DNA of 64,000 nucleotides from Alistipes ihumii AP11 (GCF_025144665.1 NZ_CP102294.1:744001-808000); one strand, 5' to 3'. Shown: positions 27,913-38,369, numbered from the stretch's first letter. Translations and numbers: made by a program. Notes: generated by a model from the letters alone, not told the origin.

Positions 27913-30252
27913 ATGAAACTCAAACCTTTTCTGACGATCCTTTGCCTGAGCGCCCTGCTGTGGAGCTCGGACCGTGCGGTCGCAGCGTTGCCCGACCGCG
28001 CGGAGCGGCCATGGAAAGCCCGCTGGATCAGCTCGGGCACGACGCCCGAACAACCCAATACATGGCTCAACTACCGCTACACGGCCGATCTGCCCGCCCT
28101 GCCCTCCTCGGTCGTCGCCCGCATCGGAGCGGACAGCAAGTACTGGCTTTGGGTGAACGGCCGGCTGATCGTATTCGAGGGAGGTCTCAAAAGAGGCCCC
28201 AATCCGCAGGATACCTACTACGACGAGGTGGAGCTGGCTCCTTACCTGGTCAAGGGGAAGAACACGATCGCCGTGCTGCTGTGGTATTTCGGCAAGCCGT
28301 CGTTCTCGCACAACGACAGCGGCAAGGCCGGTCTGATCTTCGACTGCCAGACGGCCGATTTCGACATTCTGAGCGACGAGACTTGGAAGTGCGAGACGAA
28401 TGCCGCCTACGGAACCTGCGACAAGCCGGACCCCAACTTCCGCCTGGCCGAGTCGAACATCCGCTACGACGGGCGCAAAAGCGACGACGCATGGTACATG
28501 CCTTCGTTCGACGACCGCGACATGACCCGGGCGGTCGACAACGGACCGGCCGGATGCCGGCCTTGGAACAAGCTGGTCAAGCGCCCGATCCCGCTGTGGA
28601 AGATCGGCGAGTTGCGCGACTACGCCTCGCAGAGACGCAGCGGCGACTCGATCATCTGCACGCTGCCCTATAACGCTCAGATCACACCGTACATCAAGCT
28701 GAAGGCGCATGCCGGCGACACGGTGAAGATCATGTCGGACAACTACCTCGTCTACAACGGCGGCGACAACTACCTGCGCTGCGAATACATCGCCCGCGAA
28801 GGTCTTCAAAGCTACGAGAACCTGGGTTGGACGAACGGGCACAAGATCTATTACGTGCTGCCCAAAGGGGCCGAAGCCGTCGAGCTGAAGTTCCGTGAGA
28901 CGGGCTACGACACGGAGTTTACCGGCGAATTCGAGTGCTCGGACCCGCTGTACAACAAATTCTGGAAAAAAGCGCTCCGCACGCTCTACCTCACGATGCG
29001 CGACACCTATATGGACTGCCCCGACCGCGAACGCTCGCAATGGACGGGCGACGCCGTCAACGAATCGGGCGAAGCGTTTTACGTGCTGTCCGAGTCGGCC
29101 GCGCTGCTGACGCGCAAATGGCTGCACGACCTGGCAGGATGGCAGAAGACCGACGGCGTGATCTACGCCCCCGTTCCCTCGTCGAACTGGGACAAGGAGT
29201 TGCCCGGACAGGTCATGGCCTCGCTCGGATTCTACGGACTGTGGAACTACTACTGGTACACCGGCGACCGGCAGACGCTCGCCGACGTTTATCCGGCCGT
29301 GCAACGCTACATAGCTCTTTGGAAAAAAGGGAACAAAGGGACCATGCTGCTGCGCGAGGGAGGCTGGAATTGGGGTGACTGGGGCACCGACATCGACATC
29401 GTTCCGCTCCAGAACTGCTGGTACTACCTGATGCTCAAAGGCATGCGCAATACGGCGCAAATATTGGGCAAGAAAGAAGACGCCAAACGTTACGCCGAAC
29501 AGATGAGCGCGCTCAAGCAGGCTTTCAACGCCCACTTCTGGACCGGCAGCGAGTACCGCGACCCGCAATACGAGGATGCCACGGACGACCGCATCCATGC
29601 GCTGGCCGTCGTATCGGGACTGGCCGACCGGGACAAGTATCCGGCCATTCTGGAGGTCTTCCGCACGCAGGAACACGCCAGTCCCTACATGGAAAAATAT
29701 GTACTCGAGGCCATGCTGCAAATGGGTCACGGAGCCGAAGGGCTCGCGCGGCATAACCGCCGGTTCTCGAAAATGGTCGAGGACGACCGCTTCACGACGC
29801 TGTTCGAGGGCTGGGGCATCGGAGCGGAAGGCTTCGGAGGCGGCTCGGTCAACCATGCATGGAGCGGAGGCGGGCTGACGATCGCCTCGCAATATATCTG
29901 CGGTATCCGCCCGCTGGAAACGGCCTACGCCAAGATCGGCATCCTGCCTATACCGGCCGGACTCGACTCGGCCCGGACATCGGTTCTGACACCGGTCGGG
30001 CGCGTAGTCTCGTCATTCGAGTACACGCCTTACCTGTTCGCGCTCGACGCCGAGCTGCCCGCCGGGTCGCGCGGCGTGATCGGAGCTCCGAAACAGGGCG
30101 TCCGGGAGATCAAGATCAACGGCGTCACCGTCTGGAAAAACGGACGGGCCGTCCGCAACAAGGTAGCCCGTCTGAGCGCGAAGCAACCCAGCGACCAGCA
30201 CCTGAGTTTCGACGTGCGGGGCGGATCGTACAGGCTGATCGCCGTCCAATAG
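27913..30252 (+). CDS. GH78-like alpha-L-rhamnosidase family protein
   Basis: A 779-residue exported glycoside hydrolase. The Sec signal peptide is at residues 1-24 (ending AVA). An N-terminal beta-sandwich (about 35-330) includes RIGADSKYWLWVNGRL. The (alpha/alpha)6 catalytic barrel runs from about 360 to 690 with the GH78 block MDCPDRERSQWTGDA and the acidic WNWGDWGTDID. A small C-terminal beta domain closes the protein. Members remove alpha-rhamnose from plant glycans or gum arabic-type side chains; the exact linkage is not known. It is not next to a SusC/SusD pair, so it is outside a classical polysaccharide utilisation locus in this window. Confidence 0.88.
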   Translation: MKLKPFLTILCLSALLWSSDRAVAALPDRAERPWKARWISSGTTPEQPNTWLNYRYTADLPALPSSVVARIGADSKYWLWVNGRLIVFEGGLKRGPNPQDTYYDEVELAPYLVKGKNTIAVLLWYFGKPSFSHNDSGKAGLIFDCQTADFDILSDETWKCETNAAYGTCDKPDPNFRLAESNIRYDGRKSDDAWYMPSFDDRDMTRAVDNGPAGCRPWNKLVKRPIPLWKIGELRDYASQRRSGDSIICTLPYNAQITPYIKLKAHAGDTVKIMSDNYLVYNGGDNYLRCEYIAREGLQSYENLGWTNGHKIYYVLPKGAEAVELKFRETGYDTEFTGEFECSDPLYNKFWKKALRTLYLTMRDTYMDCPDRERSQWTGDAVNESGEAFYVLSESAALLTRKWLHDLAGWQKTDGVIYAPVPSSNWDKELPGQVMASLGFYGLWNYYWYTGDRQTLADVYPAVQRYIALWKKGNKGTMLLREGGWNWGDWGTDIDIVPLQNCWYYLMLKGMRNTAQILGKKEDAKRYAEQMSALKQAFNAHFWTGSEYRDPQYEDATDDRIHALAVVSGLADRDKYPAILEVFRTQEHASPYMEKYVLEAMLQMGHGAEGLARHNRRFSKMVEDDRFTTLFEGWGIGAEGFGGGSVNHAWSGGGLTIASQYICGIRPLETAYAKIGILPIPAGLDSARTSVLTPVGRVVSSFEYTPYLFALDAELPAGSRGVIGAPKQGVREIKINGVTVWKNGRAVRNKVARLSAKQPSDQHLSFDVRGGSYRLIAVQ

Positions 30253-30396
30253 GACCCGCCCGGTCGTATTCGTCAGGCGGAGGCCATGCAGGGATGAACG
30301 GATTCCGGAAATGTTCCGACCGCGAACCGGGACGCCGGAAATTACAAACGGCGAGTCTGCGAATGAAAATAATCGGCGCACGACACTTGCCATACG

Positions 30397-30437
30397 AGCG
30401 CGGCAAGCTTTCAGGAAAGGCTTGCCGCGCTTTTCGT
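30397..30437 (+). terminator. terminator-like hairpin after GH78 gene
   Basis: A perfect 12-bp stem (agcgcggcaagc / gcttgccgcgct) is followed by TTTCGTTT, 145 bp after the GH78 stop. The T-rich side faces plus-strand transcription. Confidence 0.7.
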
Positions 30438-30890
30438 TTCAACGGCGAGCGGTTTTTCCGGACACATCAGGCTCGGAGCGCCCGCCCCGACCGGCGCAAA
30501 GCACTTTCTCCGCAAGCTGCGATATGCACGGCACCGGGAACCGAGACCGCTGGTATCCCCCAGTACCGGCGGGCCCTGCCGGAACCGTTCCGACAGTTAC
30601 GCTCCGCCATGCATCCAGCGAATCGCCCTGTACGAAAGCGCATGGGCATCCTATGTGAAAAGTATAAAAACCTGCCTGTGCCGAAGTCCATCCGAATCGG
30701 CCGAGAATCGCCGCCAAGAAAGAACCGCCGAAAAACCAAAGAAATCGAAAGAAACAACCGGAAACGATCGGGAATCCTCATCATATACCGGCATATCCGC
30801 CGCAAAACGATCGGGAAAGCCCGCAAAGCTTCTGAAAACGGTCGAAACGGTCGAAACGGTCGGAACGACAAAAGCAGGCCGGAAGGCAGC
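30438..30890. other. spacer with a 9-bp tandem repeat
   Basis: A non-coding gap lies 3' of the frameshifted glycosyltransferase. A 9-bp unit, gaaacggtc, recurs about three times near 30835-30863. I see no gene on either strand. Confidence 0.5.
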
Positions 30891-31773
30891 CTACCCATGC
30901 CGCAAACGCCGCCGGCAAAGGATCAGCGCATAGTGCAAAGCATGCCGGAGCAGCCGCAAATCGGTACGTCCCGTCCGGTAGCGCCGGTACATGCTCCAGG
31001 CGAAAGGCACGTAGGCGCTCCGCCCTTTGGAAAGAACCCTTTTATAAAACTTATAGGCCGCGAAAGTTTCCGTCTCCCGCACCTCGCGCGGACTCATCGG
31101 CACGACGGTCAGCGGCAGGCAGCCGTCCCATCTGCGCTGGAACAGCAAGACATTCCGGTACCGGTCATCGTCGTACGATCCGACCGACCCGTGTTCCCCG
31201 AACACGCTGTGGCAGATATAATTGGCATAGCGACGGGCTATGCGGACGCAGAAATCGACGTCGTACAAATGGAAGTCGCGAAAGAGTTCCTCGTCGAAAG
31301 GATGTTCGCGCCAGACCGCCTTGGGCACGATCAGGCACTGGCCGTCCACCTGAACGACCGGCGAGAAGTCGGCCTCTCCGGCCCTGCTCTCCAAGCGGAC
31401 CACACGCTCGCCGATATGCTGGTAGAGACTGGCCCGTTCATAGCGACTCAATCCCCCCATTAGCGAAGGCGACCGCGTCTTGAGCGCATACCCGAAGAAC
31501 CCGATCACGCCCGCTCCCGGCGTAGCCCGATAAAAATCGACGATCGTGCGGGCCCACGAGGCGGTCCTGAACGAGAAGTCCTCGTGCAGAAAGCACAGGT
31601 AGTCACTCCTGGCCTGGGATGCATAATGGTTGTAGGTTTCGCACCGTCCCCAACCCCCTTCCCGATTGTCGTGAATGAAAATTTCGGGATCGATCCCCGC
31701 ACCCCGGCGGATATTCAGTTCGGCCCGCCGGCTCCGATCCGGATCGACAGAGCATATGACAAAAGGTTATCAT
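30891..31773 (-). pseudogene. glycosyltransferase with a single-base frameshift at codon 4
   Basis: Read from the ATG at 31773 the gene starts MITF and then runs out of frame. Removing one T from the TTTT run at 31761-31764 (minus strand) gives MITFVICSVDPDR and continues without a stop to 30891, 293 residues in all. The restored N-terminus shows IFIHDNREGGWGRCETYNHYASQA and YLCFLHEDFSFRTASW (encoded by 31680-31550), which is the GT2-like nucleotide-sugar domain of a Bacteroidota family. The longest intact piece, 30891-31508, has only the C-terminal two thirds and would need a GTG start. It is 64 bp downstream of another glycosyltransferase. It may be a true pseudogene or a base-call error. 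Confidence 0.75.
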
Positions 31774-31837
31774 CGGACGAATGCTCGTCGCCCGCTCGTC
31801 GGACGACGGGCACGACGACCGGCGTCATGACGCCGGA

Positions 31838-32464
31838 TTATTTCCACGACCCGGCGAAGTGATGGATGCAATAGGAATTTTCCGTCAGTTCGAGCTGCCC
31901 CGTCTCGTAGGTTTTCGGACAGAAATAGTCTTTCGGGAAAAAATGCAGCTCCCCGTCGTACACCTGATACGTGTTGTCGAGCCGAATCCCCCGACGACGG
32001 AAAATTTTCGAGATGATCAGCGTATTGGGGGTATCGTTCAGGCGGCCGTACCAGCGGACGAAAGGCTTGCCGTCATAATAGCTCATCAGCATATCGAGCC
32101 AAGGCGCCCCTTTCCTGGAGGCGAGCAGTCCCGTCGGCAGCAGACAGTTGGATTCGAATCCCGTAAAGCCGGGCAGGCCCAGCAGATCGTCCAGACTGCG
32201 CAGCACTTCCACGTCGGTATCCATATAGATTCCGCCGAAACTTTTCAGGGCATACAGCCGGACATAGTCGGTGACGAACGCGAACTTGCGCCGCTCGTAT
32301 GCCTGACGGGTGAACCGCAGCCGGTTCACGTCGAAACTGTCCTCGTTCCAGAGCTTGAGCTCGTAGTCGGGAAGAAACTTCCGCCACGAGGCCAGGCAAT
32401 GCTCCGCCAGTTCGGGCATCTTTCCCCGGCCGAACCAGCAATAGTGAATGATTTTCGGTATCAT
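31838..32464 (-). CDS. OCH1-like glycosyltransferase (DXD sugar-binding family)
   Basis: A 208-residue cytoplasmic glycosyltransferase of the Gly_transf_sug (PF04488) type. It begins IPKIIHYCWFGRGKMPE and has the core AFVTDYVRLYALKSFGGIYMDTDVEVL, where Asp-Thr-Asp is the metal and nucleotide-sugar binding DxD. The C-terminal HHFAGSW closes the domain. The frame is open to 32647, but the -7 box at 32483-32490 lies within that extension and the ATG at 32464 begins the family N-terminus. Such enzymes add sugars during capsule or O-antigen-like glycan assembly. The next gene on this strand is the frameshifted transferase. Confidence 0.92.
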   Translation of the reverse strand: MIPKIIHYCWFGRGKMPELAEHCLASWRKFLPDYELKLWNEDSFDVNRLRFTRQAYERRKFAFVTDYVRLYALKSFGGIYMDTDVEVLRSLDDLLGLPGFTGFESNCLLPTGLLASRKGAPWLDMLMSYYDGKPFVRWYGRLNDTPNTLIISKIFRRRGIRLDNTYQVYDGELHFFPKDYFCPKTYETGQLELTENSYCIHHFAGSWK

Positions 32465-32482
32465 ACGTCGCCGTTTATCCGA

Positions 32483-32490
32483 CAAATATA
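32483..32490 (-). promoter_or_regulatory. Bacteroidota -7 box, glycosyltransferase pair
   Basis: The minus strand reads TATATTTG, 18 bp before the start at 32464. Confidence 0.65.
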
Positions 32491-32598
32491 GCAATTTTCC
32501 GCTCTTGCGGAACGGCCGGCCCGGCCGGAGGGCGCTCCGTCGTCTTCCCGAGGTCACAAATCTTGGGGAATCGGACCGTGTTAGTCGGTATTTTTTCG

Positions 32599-32606
32599 TA
32601 CATTTG
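32599..32606 (+). promoter_or_regulatory. Bacteroidota -7 box, ychF
   Basis: TACATTTG on the plus strand, 34 bp before the ychF start. Confidence 0.65.
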
Positions 32607-32640
32607 CGCACATTACCAAAAGACACTAACACTCCGGACA

Positions 32641-33738
32641 ATGGCATTACAATGCGGAATCGTAGGCCTGCCCAACGTAGGCAAGTCGACGCTGTTCAAC
32701 TGTCTGTCGAACGCCAAGGCGCAGGCGGCGAATTTTCCTTTCTGTACGATAGAACCCAACGTCGGGGTCATCACGGTGCCCGACGAGCGGATCGTGAACC
32801 TCGCGAAAATAGACAACCCGAAGAAAATCATCCCCACGACGATCGAGATCGTCGATATAGCCGGTCTGGTCAAGGGCGCGTCCAAAGGCGAGGGGCTGGG
32901 CAACAAGTTTCTGGCCAACATCCGCGAGACGGACGCGATCATCCACGTGCTGCGCTGCTTCGAGAACGACAACATCACGCATGTGGACGGAACGATCGAC
33001 CCGGTGCGCGACAAAGAGATCATCGATACGGAACTCCAGCTCAAGGACCTCGAAACGGTCGAGAGCCGCATCGGCAAGGTGAGCAAGCAGGCCGCCACGG
33101 GCGACAAGACGGCCAAACGGCTGTTCGACATCCTCTCGCGCTACAAAGCGGCGCTCGAACAGGGCAAAAGCGCCCGGACCGTCGAACTCGACAAGGAGGA
33201 CCGCAAAGCGGTACACGACTTGCATCTGCTGACCGACAAGCCGGTGCTGTACGTCTGCAACGTGGACGAAAAGAGCGCGGCGAAAGGCAACTCCCATGTG
33301 GATGCCGTCCGCGAGGCGATCCGCGACGAGAATGCCGAACTGCTGATCGTAGCGGCGGCGACCGAGGCCGACATCGCCGAACTGGAGACCTACGAGGAAC
33401 GGCAGATGTTTCTGGAGGAGGCGGGACTCAGCGAGTCGGGCGTCAGCCGGCTGATCCGCTCGGCATACAAGCTGCTCGATCTGGAGACCTATTTCACGAC
33501 GGGACCGGACGAGACCCGCGCATGGACATACCGCAAGGGGACCAAGGCCCCTCAGGCCGCCGGCATCATCCATACCGACTTCGAGCGGGGGTTCATCCGC
33601 GCCGAAGTGATCAAGTACGGCGACTACGTCGCGCTCGGCTCCGAGAAAGCCTGCCGCGAGGCCGGCAAGATCGCGGTCGAGGGCAAGGAGTACGTCGTGC
33701 AGGACGGCGACATCATGCACTTCCTGTTCAACGTATAG
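32641..33738 (+). CDS. ychF: redox-regulated ATPase of the Obg-like family
   Basis: A 365-residue YchF/OLA1 P-loop protein that binds ribosomes and prefers ATP to GTP. The Walker A motif is GLPNVGKST (residues 9-17), switch motifs include DIAGLVKGASKGEGLGNKFL, and the altered base-specificity loop is NVDE. A coiled-coil arm and a C-terminal TGS domain (TYRKGTKAPQAAGIIHTDFE, about residues 295-314) follow. Length matches the family (363). The next gene, an MFS transporter, follows after 38 bp. Confidence 0.97.
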   Translation: MALQCGIVGLPNVGKSTLFNCLSNAKAQAANFPFCTIEPNVGVITVPDERIVNLAKIDNPKKIIPTTIEIVDIAGLVKGASKGEGLGNKFLANIRETDAIIHVLRCFENDNITHVDGTIDPVRDKEIIDTELQLKDLETVESRIGKVSKQAATGDKTAKRLFDILSRYKAALEQGKSARTVELDKEDRKAVHDLHLLTDKPVLYVCNVDEKSAAKGNSHVDAVREAIRDENAELLIVAAATEADIAELETYEERQMFLEEAGLSESGVSRLIRSAYKLLDLETYFTTGPDETRAWTYRKGTKAPQAAGIIHTDFERGFIRAEVIKYGDYVALGSEKACREAGKIAVEGKEYVVQDGDIMHFLFNV

Positions 33739-33776
33739 CGAAAGAACAACCTGAAATACTATAAAACCGTAAACTC

Positions 33777-34964
33777 ATGGCAACTGCAAACAAATCAGGC
33801 AACCTCTACCTGAAACTGGTCCCGATCATGCTCTCGTTCTTCGCGATGAGCTTCGTCGATCTGGTGGGAACCGGAACGAACTTCATCAAAAAAGACTTCG
33901 GGCTGTCGGACACCATGGCCGGACTGTTCCCGCTGATGGTATTCCTGTGGTTTCTGATCTTTTCCGTGCCGACGGGCCTGCTGATGAACCGTATCGGCCG
34001 GCGCAAAACGGTACTGATCAGTCTGGTGGTCACGGCGCTCGCATTGCTGCTGCCCGTACTTACCATCCCGATGCCGCACAATACGGCGTCGTTCACGATC
34101 ATGCTCGTGTCGTTCTGCCTGCTGGGCATCGGCAACGCGATCATGCAGGTCTCGCTGAACCCGCTGCTGTCGAATATCGTGCACGGCGACCGGCTGGCCA
34201 GCGCTCTGACGCTGGGGCAGTTCGTCAAGGCGATCGGCTCGTTCGTCGCTCCGATCATCGCCGGATGGGCCGCCCTCGAGTTCGGAAATTGGAAACTGCT
34301 CTACCCGATCTTCACGGGTATCTCGATTCTGGCCGTGCTGTCGCTCGGCGTAACGAAGATCGAGGAGGAGGACGAGAAGGGAGAAGCCTCCACGTTCCGG
34401 CAGTGCCTCGCGCTGCTGGGCAACGGATTCGTGCTGCTCGCCTTTCTGGGAATCGTTTGCCACGTGGGTATCGACGTCGGCATGAACCTGACGGCTCCGA
34501 AGATATTGCAGGAGCGTCTGGGCATCGGCATCGAGCAGGCCGCCTACGCGACGAGCATCTATTTTCTGTTCCGTACGATCGGGAGCTTCGCCGGCGCATT
34601 CCTGCTGGCTCGTTTCGCGGCCCGGCCGTTCTTTCTGGTCAGCGTGCTGATGATGATCGTCGCCCTCGCCGGGCTTTTCTTCACGCACGACAAAACGGTG
34701 ATCTCGATCTGCATCGCGCTGTTCGGCCTCGGCAACTCGAACGTTTTCTCGGTCGTCTTCTCGCAGGCGCTGCTGCACATGCCCGATAAGAAGAACGAAG
34801 TATCGGGCCTGATGATCATGGGCCTGTTCGGCGGCGCCGTGTTCGCACTGCCGATGGGTATGGCCGCCGACTCGCTGGGATCGCAAGCCGGAGCGCTGGC
34901 CGTGATGATGATCGGCGTGCTGTACCTGCTGTTCTTTACCAAGAAAATCAGAACCAACCGATAA
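33777..34964 (+). CDS. MFS transporter, probable sugar (fructose) permease
   Basis: A 395-residue protein with about twelve hydrophobic segments. The MFS loop 2-3 motif is NRIGRRKTVL (about residues 67-76), and the second half repeats a helix-loop pattern. The N-terminal block SFFAMSFVDLVGTGTNFIKKDF is characteristic of Bacteroidota sugar-proton symporters of the FucP-like group. The fructokinase-like gene begins 6 bp downstream, as for the Bacteroides transporter-fructokinase pair used in fructan breakdown. Fructose is therefore the best guess for substrate, as an inference from context. Confidence 0.88.
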   Translation: MATANKSGNLYLKLVPIMLSFFAMSFVDLVGTGTNFIKKDFGLSDTMAGLFPLMVFLWFLIFSVPTGLLMNRIGRRKTVLISLVVTALALLLPVLTIPMPHNTASFTIMLVSFCLLGIGNAIMQVSLNPLLSNIVHGDRLASALTLGQFVKAIGSFVAPIIAGWAALEFGNWKLLYPIFTGISILAVLSLGVTKIEEEDEKGEASTFRQCLALLGNGFVLLAFLGIVCHVGIDVGMNLTAPKILQERLGIGIEQAAYATSIYFLFRTIGSFAGAFLLARFAARPFFLVSVLMMIVALAGLFFTHDKTVISICIALFGLGNSNVFSVVFSQALLHMPDKKNEVSGLMIMGLFGGAVFALPMGMAADSLGSQAGALAVMMIGVLYLLFFTKKIRTNR

Positions 34965-34970
34965 GGGCTT

Positions 34971-35864
34971 ATGAACGATCCGCTCATCGTAGGCATAGGC
35001 GAAATCCTGTGGGACGTCCTGCCCGAAGGGAAAAAACTGGGCGGAGCGCCGTCCAACTTTGCCTATCACGTATCGCAACTGGGTCTGGCAAGCTGCGTGG
35101 CGAGCGCTATCGGCGGCGACGCGCTCGGACAGGAAGCGGCCGGCACGCTCGACGGCAAACGGGTAACTCACCTGTTGCAACGAGTAGACTTTCCTACCGG
35201 CACCGTGCAAGTCGAACTCGATGCGCGAGGCGTACCGCGCTACGATATCCGCACCGGCGTGGCATGGGACAACATCCCCTACACCGACGCGCTCGATGCC
35301 TTGGCCGAACGGACGCGGGCCGTTTGTTTCGGATCGCTCGCCCAACGAAGCCCCGTTTCTCGAGAGACGATCGCCCGGTTTCTCGACCGGATGCCCGACG
35401 ACGGCGACCGCTACCGGATATTCGATATCAACCTCCGGCAGGACTTTTATACGAAGGAAGTGATCGAACGATCGCTCGATAAGTGCAACGTACTGAAGAT
35501 AAACGACGAAGAGCTGGTCATTGTGAACCGATTGTTCGGCTATCCGGGCATCGATCTGCAGGACACCTGCCGGACGCTGATCGCGCGGTACGGACTCCGA
35601 TACCTGATCCTGACGCTCGGAGCGAACGGGAGCTACGTGTTCCCGCAGCACGGGGAAGCCTCGTTCTGCGAGACGCCGAAAGTGGAGGTCGCCGACACGG
35701 TGGGCGCCGGCGACTCGTTCACGGCCGGGTTCTGCTCGGCTCTGCTGCGAGGTAAGACAATGCGCGAGGCCCACAGACTGGCCGTCGACGTGTCGGCTTA
35801 TGTCTGCACTCAGCACGGAGCGATGCCCGTCCTGCCCGAATCGCTGAAAAAGCGATTGGAATAA
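34971..35864 (+). CDS. PfkB family carbohydrate kinase, probable fructokinase
   Basis: A 297-residue ribokinase-fold sugar kinase. The N-terminal GGAPSNFAYHVSQLG is the first PfkB signature. The C-terminal DTVGAGDSFTAGF holds the anion hole and the catalytic aspartate (GAGD). The start VGIGEILWDVLPEGKKLGG is typical of Bacteroides fructokinases. It lies 6 bp after an MFS sugar transporter, so uptake and phosphorylation appear to be coupled in one transcript. Fructose-6-phosphate formation is inferred; related kinases can use other ketoses. Confidence 0.9.
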   Translation: MNDPLIVGIGEILWDVLPEGKKLGGAPSNFAYHVSQLGLASCVASAIGGDALGQEAAGTLDGKRVTHLLQRVDFPTGTVQVELDARGVPRYDIRTGVAWDNIPYTDALDALAERTRAVCFGSLAQRSPVSRETIARFLDRMPDDGDRYRIFDINLRQDFYTKEVIERSLDKCNVLKINDEELVIVNRLFGYPGIDLQDTCRTLIARYGLRYLILTLGANGSYVFPQHGEASFCETPKVEVADTVGAGDSFTAGFCSALLRGKTMREAHRLAVDVSAYVCTQHGAMPVLPESLKKRLE

Positions 35865-36082
35865 AGACAGCGGCCGTTGTACGGTCGGCAGAACGGACGT
35901 TCGTCGAACGTTTTTTGAAAGCCAAGCACTCAACGTCCGCCGGACCCGAGACGGCAGGAGAAGCTCCAACGGAAACGCCGGCGGTATGGGGACCGATCGA
36001 AACCGCATCGGAGCAAACTCCGGAAGCGAGAGGAAGCGGTTCCGCTACGGCATCCGGAAAACGAAAAAGAGAAGATCGAGAA

Positions 36083-36814
36083 ATGAAACAGAACATCTGG
36101 AGCGCAGCCGTCATCGGTCTGTGCGCTATTCTGACGGCCGCCGTCCTGGGCGGAGCCTACAAGCACAAATACCGCTCGCAGAACCGGATCGTCGTAACCG
36201 GACTGGGCGAGCGCCAGTTCACGTCGGATCTGATCGTATGGAAAGGCTGGATCGTCGAGCAGGCTCCGGCGATCGAAAGCGGTTATGCCGCATTGGAAGC
36301 CAACAAGCGCAAGGTGCAGGAATATCTTCGCAGCAGGGGAATCGCCGACAGTGCCGTACTGTTCATGTTCGTCAACGTGAACCGACAGACCGAGCCGGTC
36401 TATCAGGACGGCCGGTACGTAGGCGACCGCTTCACGGGGTATGAGCTGCGGCAGGAGTTCCGCATCGAGTCGACCGACGTGGAGGCCGTCGAAAGCGTAT
36501 CGCGCGAAATCTCGTCGCTGATCGCCCAAGGGGTCCGGATGGACGCCGAACAACCGGAGTATTTCTACACGAAGCTGTCGGACCTGAAGCTCGAGCTGAT
36601 CGAAGAGGCGACGGCCGACGCGCGTGCCCGGGCCGAGATCATCGCCCGCAACGCCTCGTCGTCGCTCGGCCGGCTCGCGAACGGCCGCATGGGCGTATTC
36701 CAGATTACCGGAGCCAACTCGAACGAGGCGCTGTCGGCCGGCGGCAACTATAATTCGGCCTCGAAGAACAAAAAAGCCAGCATCACGATGCGGCTGGAAT
36801 ACATTACGAAATAA
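36083..36814 (+). CDS. SIMPL (DUF541) domain protein
   Basis: A 243-residue exported or membrane-anchored protein. One hydrophobic helix lies near residues 8-25, followed by a SIMPL domain. That domain starts at [20 protein letters not shown] and ends near SITMRLEYI, with the typical repeat of two alpha-beta halves and [18 protein letters not shown]. The frame is open upstream to 35915, but that extension is low complexity and would bury the signal anchor, so the ATG at 36083 is chosen. The function of this family is largely unknown. It sits 16 bp before gltX. Confidence 0.87.
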   Translation: MKQNIWSAAVIGLCAILTAAVLGGAYKHKYRSQNRIVVTGLGERQFTSDLIVWKGWIVEQAPAIESGYAALEANKRKVQEYLRSRGIADSAVLFMFVNVNRQTEPVYQDGRYVGDRFTGYELRQEFRIESTDVEAVESVSREISSLIAQGVRMDAEQPEYFYTKLSDLKLELIEEATADARARAEIIARNASSSLGRLANGRMGVFQITGANSNEALSAGGNYNSASKNKKASITMRLEYITK

Positions 36815-36830
36815 ACGGAAAAGAACTCAC

Positions 36831-38369
36831 ATGGAACGAAAAGTCAGAGTACGATTCGCGCCCAGTCCGACGGGCCCGCTGCACATGGGCGGCGTCCGTA
36901 CGGCGCTGTACAACTACCTGTTCGCCCGCCAGCACGGCGGAGACTTCATCCTCCGCATCGAAGACACCGATTCGCAGCGGTTCGTGCCGGGAGCGGAGAA
37001 ATATATCCTCGACTCGCTCGCATGGTGCGGGATACGCATCGACGAGGGGGTCGCCGAAGGAGGACCGCACGCCCCGTATCGGCAGAGCGAGCGCCGCGAA
37101 ATCTATCTGAAATACGCACAGCAACTCGTCGAATCGGGTCACGCCTACTATGCGTTCGACACGCAGGAGGAGCTCGCCTCGATCCGGGCCGAGGCCGAAT
37201 CGCGGGGCCAGACGTTTGCCTATAACCACGAGGTACGGGGCCGGCTGGCCACGTCGCTCGCGCTGCCGGCCGAGGAAGTGCGCCGGAGAATGGAAGCCGG
37301 CGAACCGTGGGTCGTACGCTTCATGATGCCCGAAAACGAGCAGGTGCATATGCACGACCTGATCCGGGGCGACGTGACGGTCAACACGTCGATGCTGGAC
37401 GACAAAGTGCTCTACAAGTCGGCCGACGCGCTTCCGACGTATCATCTGGCCAATATCGTCGACGATCACCTGATGGAGATATCGCATGTGATCCGGGGCG
37501 AAGAGTGGCTGCCGTCGCTGCCGCTGCACTACCTGCTCTACCGGGCTTTCGGCTGGAGCGACTCGCAGCCCGAGTTCGCCCACCTGCCGTTGCTGCTCAA
37601 GCCGACCGGAGGCGGCAAGCTCAGCAAGCGCGACGGCGACAAGATGGGCTTCCCGGTCTTCCCGCTGCGCTGGGTGTCGCCCGACGGCGAAACGGCGCAC
37701 GGATACCGCGAGGACGGCTATTTTCCCGAAGCGTTCGTCAACATGCTGGCGCTGCTGGGCTGGAACCCCGGAACGGAACAGGAGATCTTCTCGATGGACG
37801 AACTGATCGGAGCTTTCTCGCTCGAACGGGTCAGCAAAAGCGGCGCCCGGTTCAACCCCGAAAAAGCCCGCTGGTTCAACGCACAGTACCTGCACGCGAA
37901 AAGCGATGCCGAACTGGCCGGAATACTGATGCCCGTGCTGAAGGAAAAGGGAATCGAAGCGGGAAAGGATCGGGCCGAAAAGGCCGTAGCGCTGATCAAG
38001 GAGCGCGCCACGTTCCCTCAGGAGCTGTGGAACCTGTCGTGGTTCTTGTTCAAAGCGCCCGAAGAGTACGAGGAGAAAGGCGTTGCCAAATTCTGGAAAG
38101 GAGAGAACCCGGCCCGGATCGCCGCGCTGAAGGAAGTGATCGCCGGCATCGACGACTTCACGAAGGAAAACGCCGAGCGGATCGTGCACGACTGGATCGT
38201 GGCCCGAGAGTATCCGATGGGACAGGTGATGAACTCGCTGCGGCTGACGCTCGTCGGAGCCGGCTCCGGCCCGAGCATCTTCGACATCTGCGAGATCATC
38301 GGCAAGGAGGAAACGCTCCGGCGTATCGACGCGGCGCTCGACAAGTTGGGACGACAGGCGATCGGTTGA
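36831..38369 (+). CDS. gltX: glutamyl-tRNA synthetase
   Basis: A 512-residue class I aminoacyl-tRNA synthetase that charges tRNA-Glu. The HIGH motif is His18-Met-Gly-Gly21 in [18 protein letters not shown]. The KMSKS loop is KLSKR (residues 263-267) and the tRNA-acceptor block is [10 protein letters not shown]. Domain order and length (about 500) match bacterial discriminating GluRS. It closes the ychF to gltX set, whose genes are closely spaced apart from a 218-bp gap before the SIMPL gene. A hairpin terminator follows. Confidence 0.97.
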   Translation: MERKVRVRFAPSPTGPLHMGGVRTALYNYLFARQHGGDFILRIEDTDSQRFVPGAEKYILDSLAWCGIRIDEGVAEGGPHAPYRQSERREIYLKYAQQLVESGHAYYAFDTQEELASIRAEAESRGQTFAYNHEVRGRLATSLALPAEEVRRRMEAGEPWVVRFMMPENEQVHMHDLIRGDVTVNTSMLDDKVLYKSADALPTYHLANIVDDHLMEISHVIRGEEWLPSLPLHYLLYRAFGWSDSQPEFAHLPLLLKPTGGGKLSKRDGDKMGFPVFPLRWVSPDGETAHGYREDGYFPEAFVNMLALLGWNPGTEQEIFSMDELIGAFSLERVSKSGARFNPEKARWFNAQYLHAKSDAELAGILMPVLKEKGIEAGKDRAEKAVALIKERATFPQELWNLSWFLFKAPEEYEEKGVAKFWKGENPARIAALKEVIAGIDDFTKENAERIVHDWIVAREYPMGQVMNSLRLTLVGAGSGPSIFDICEIIGKEETLRRIDAALDKLGRQAIG

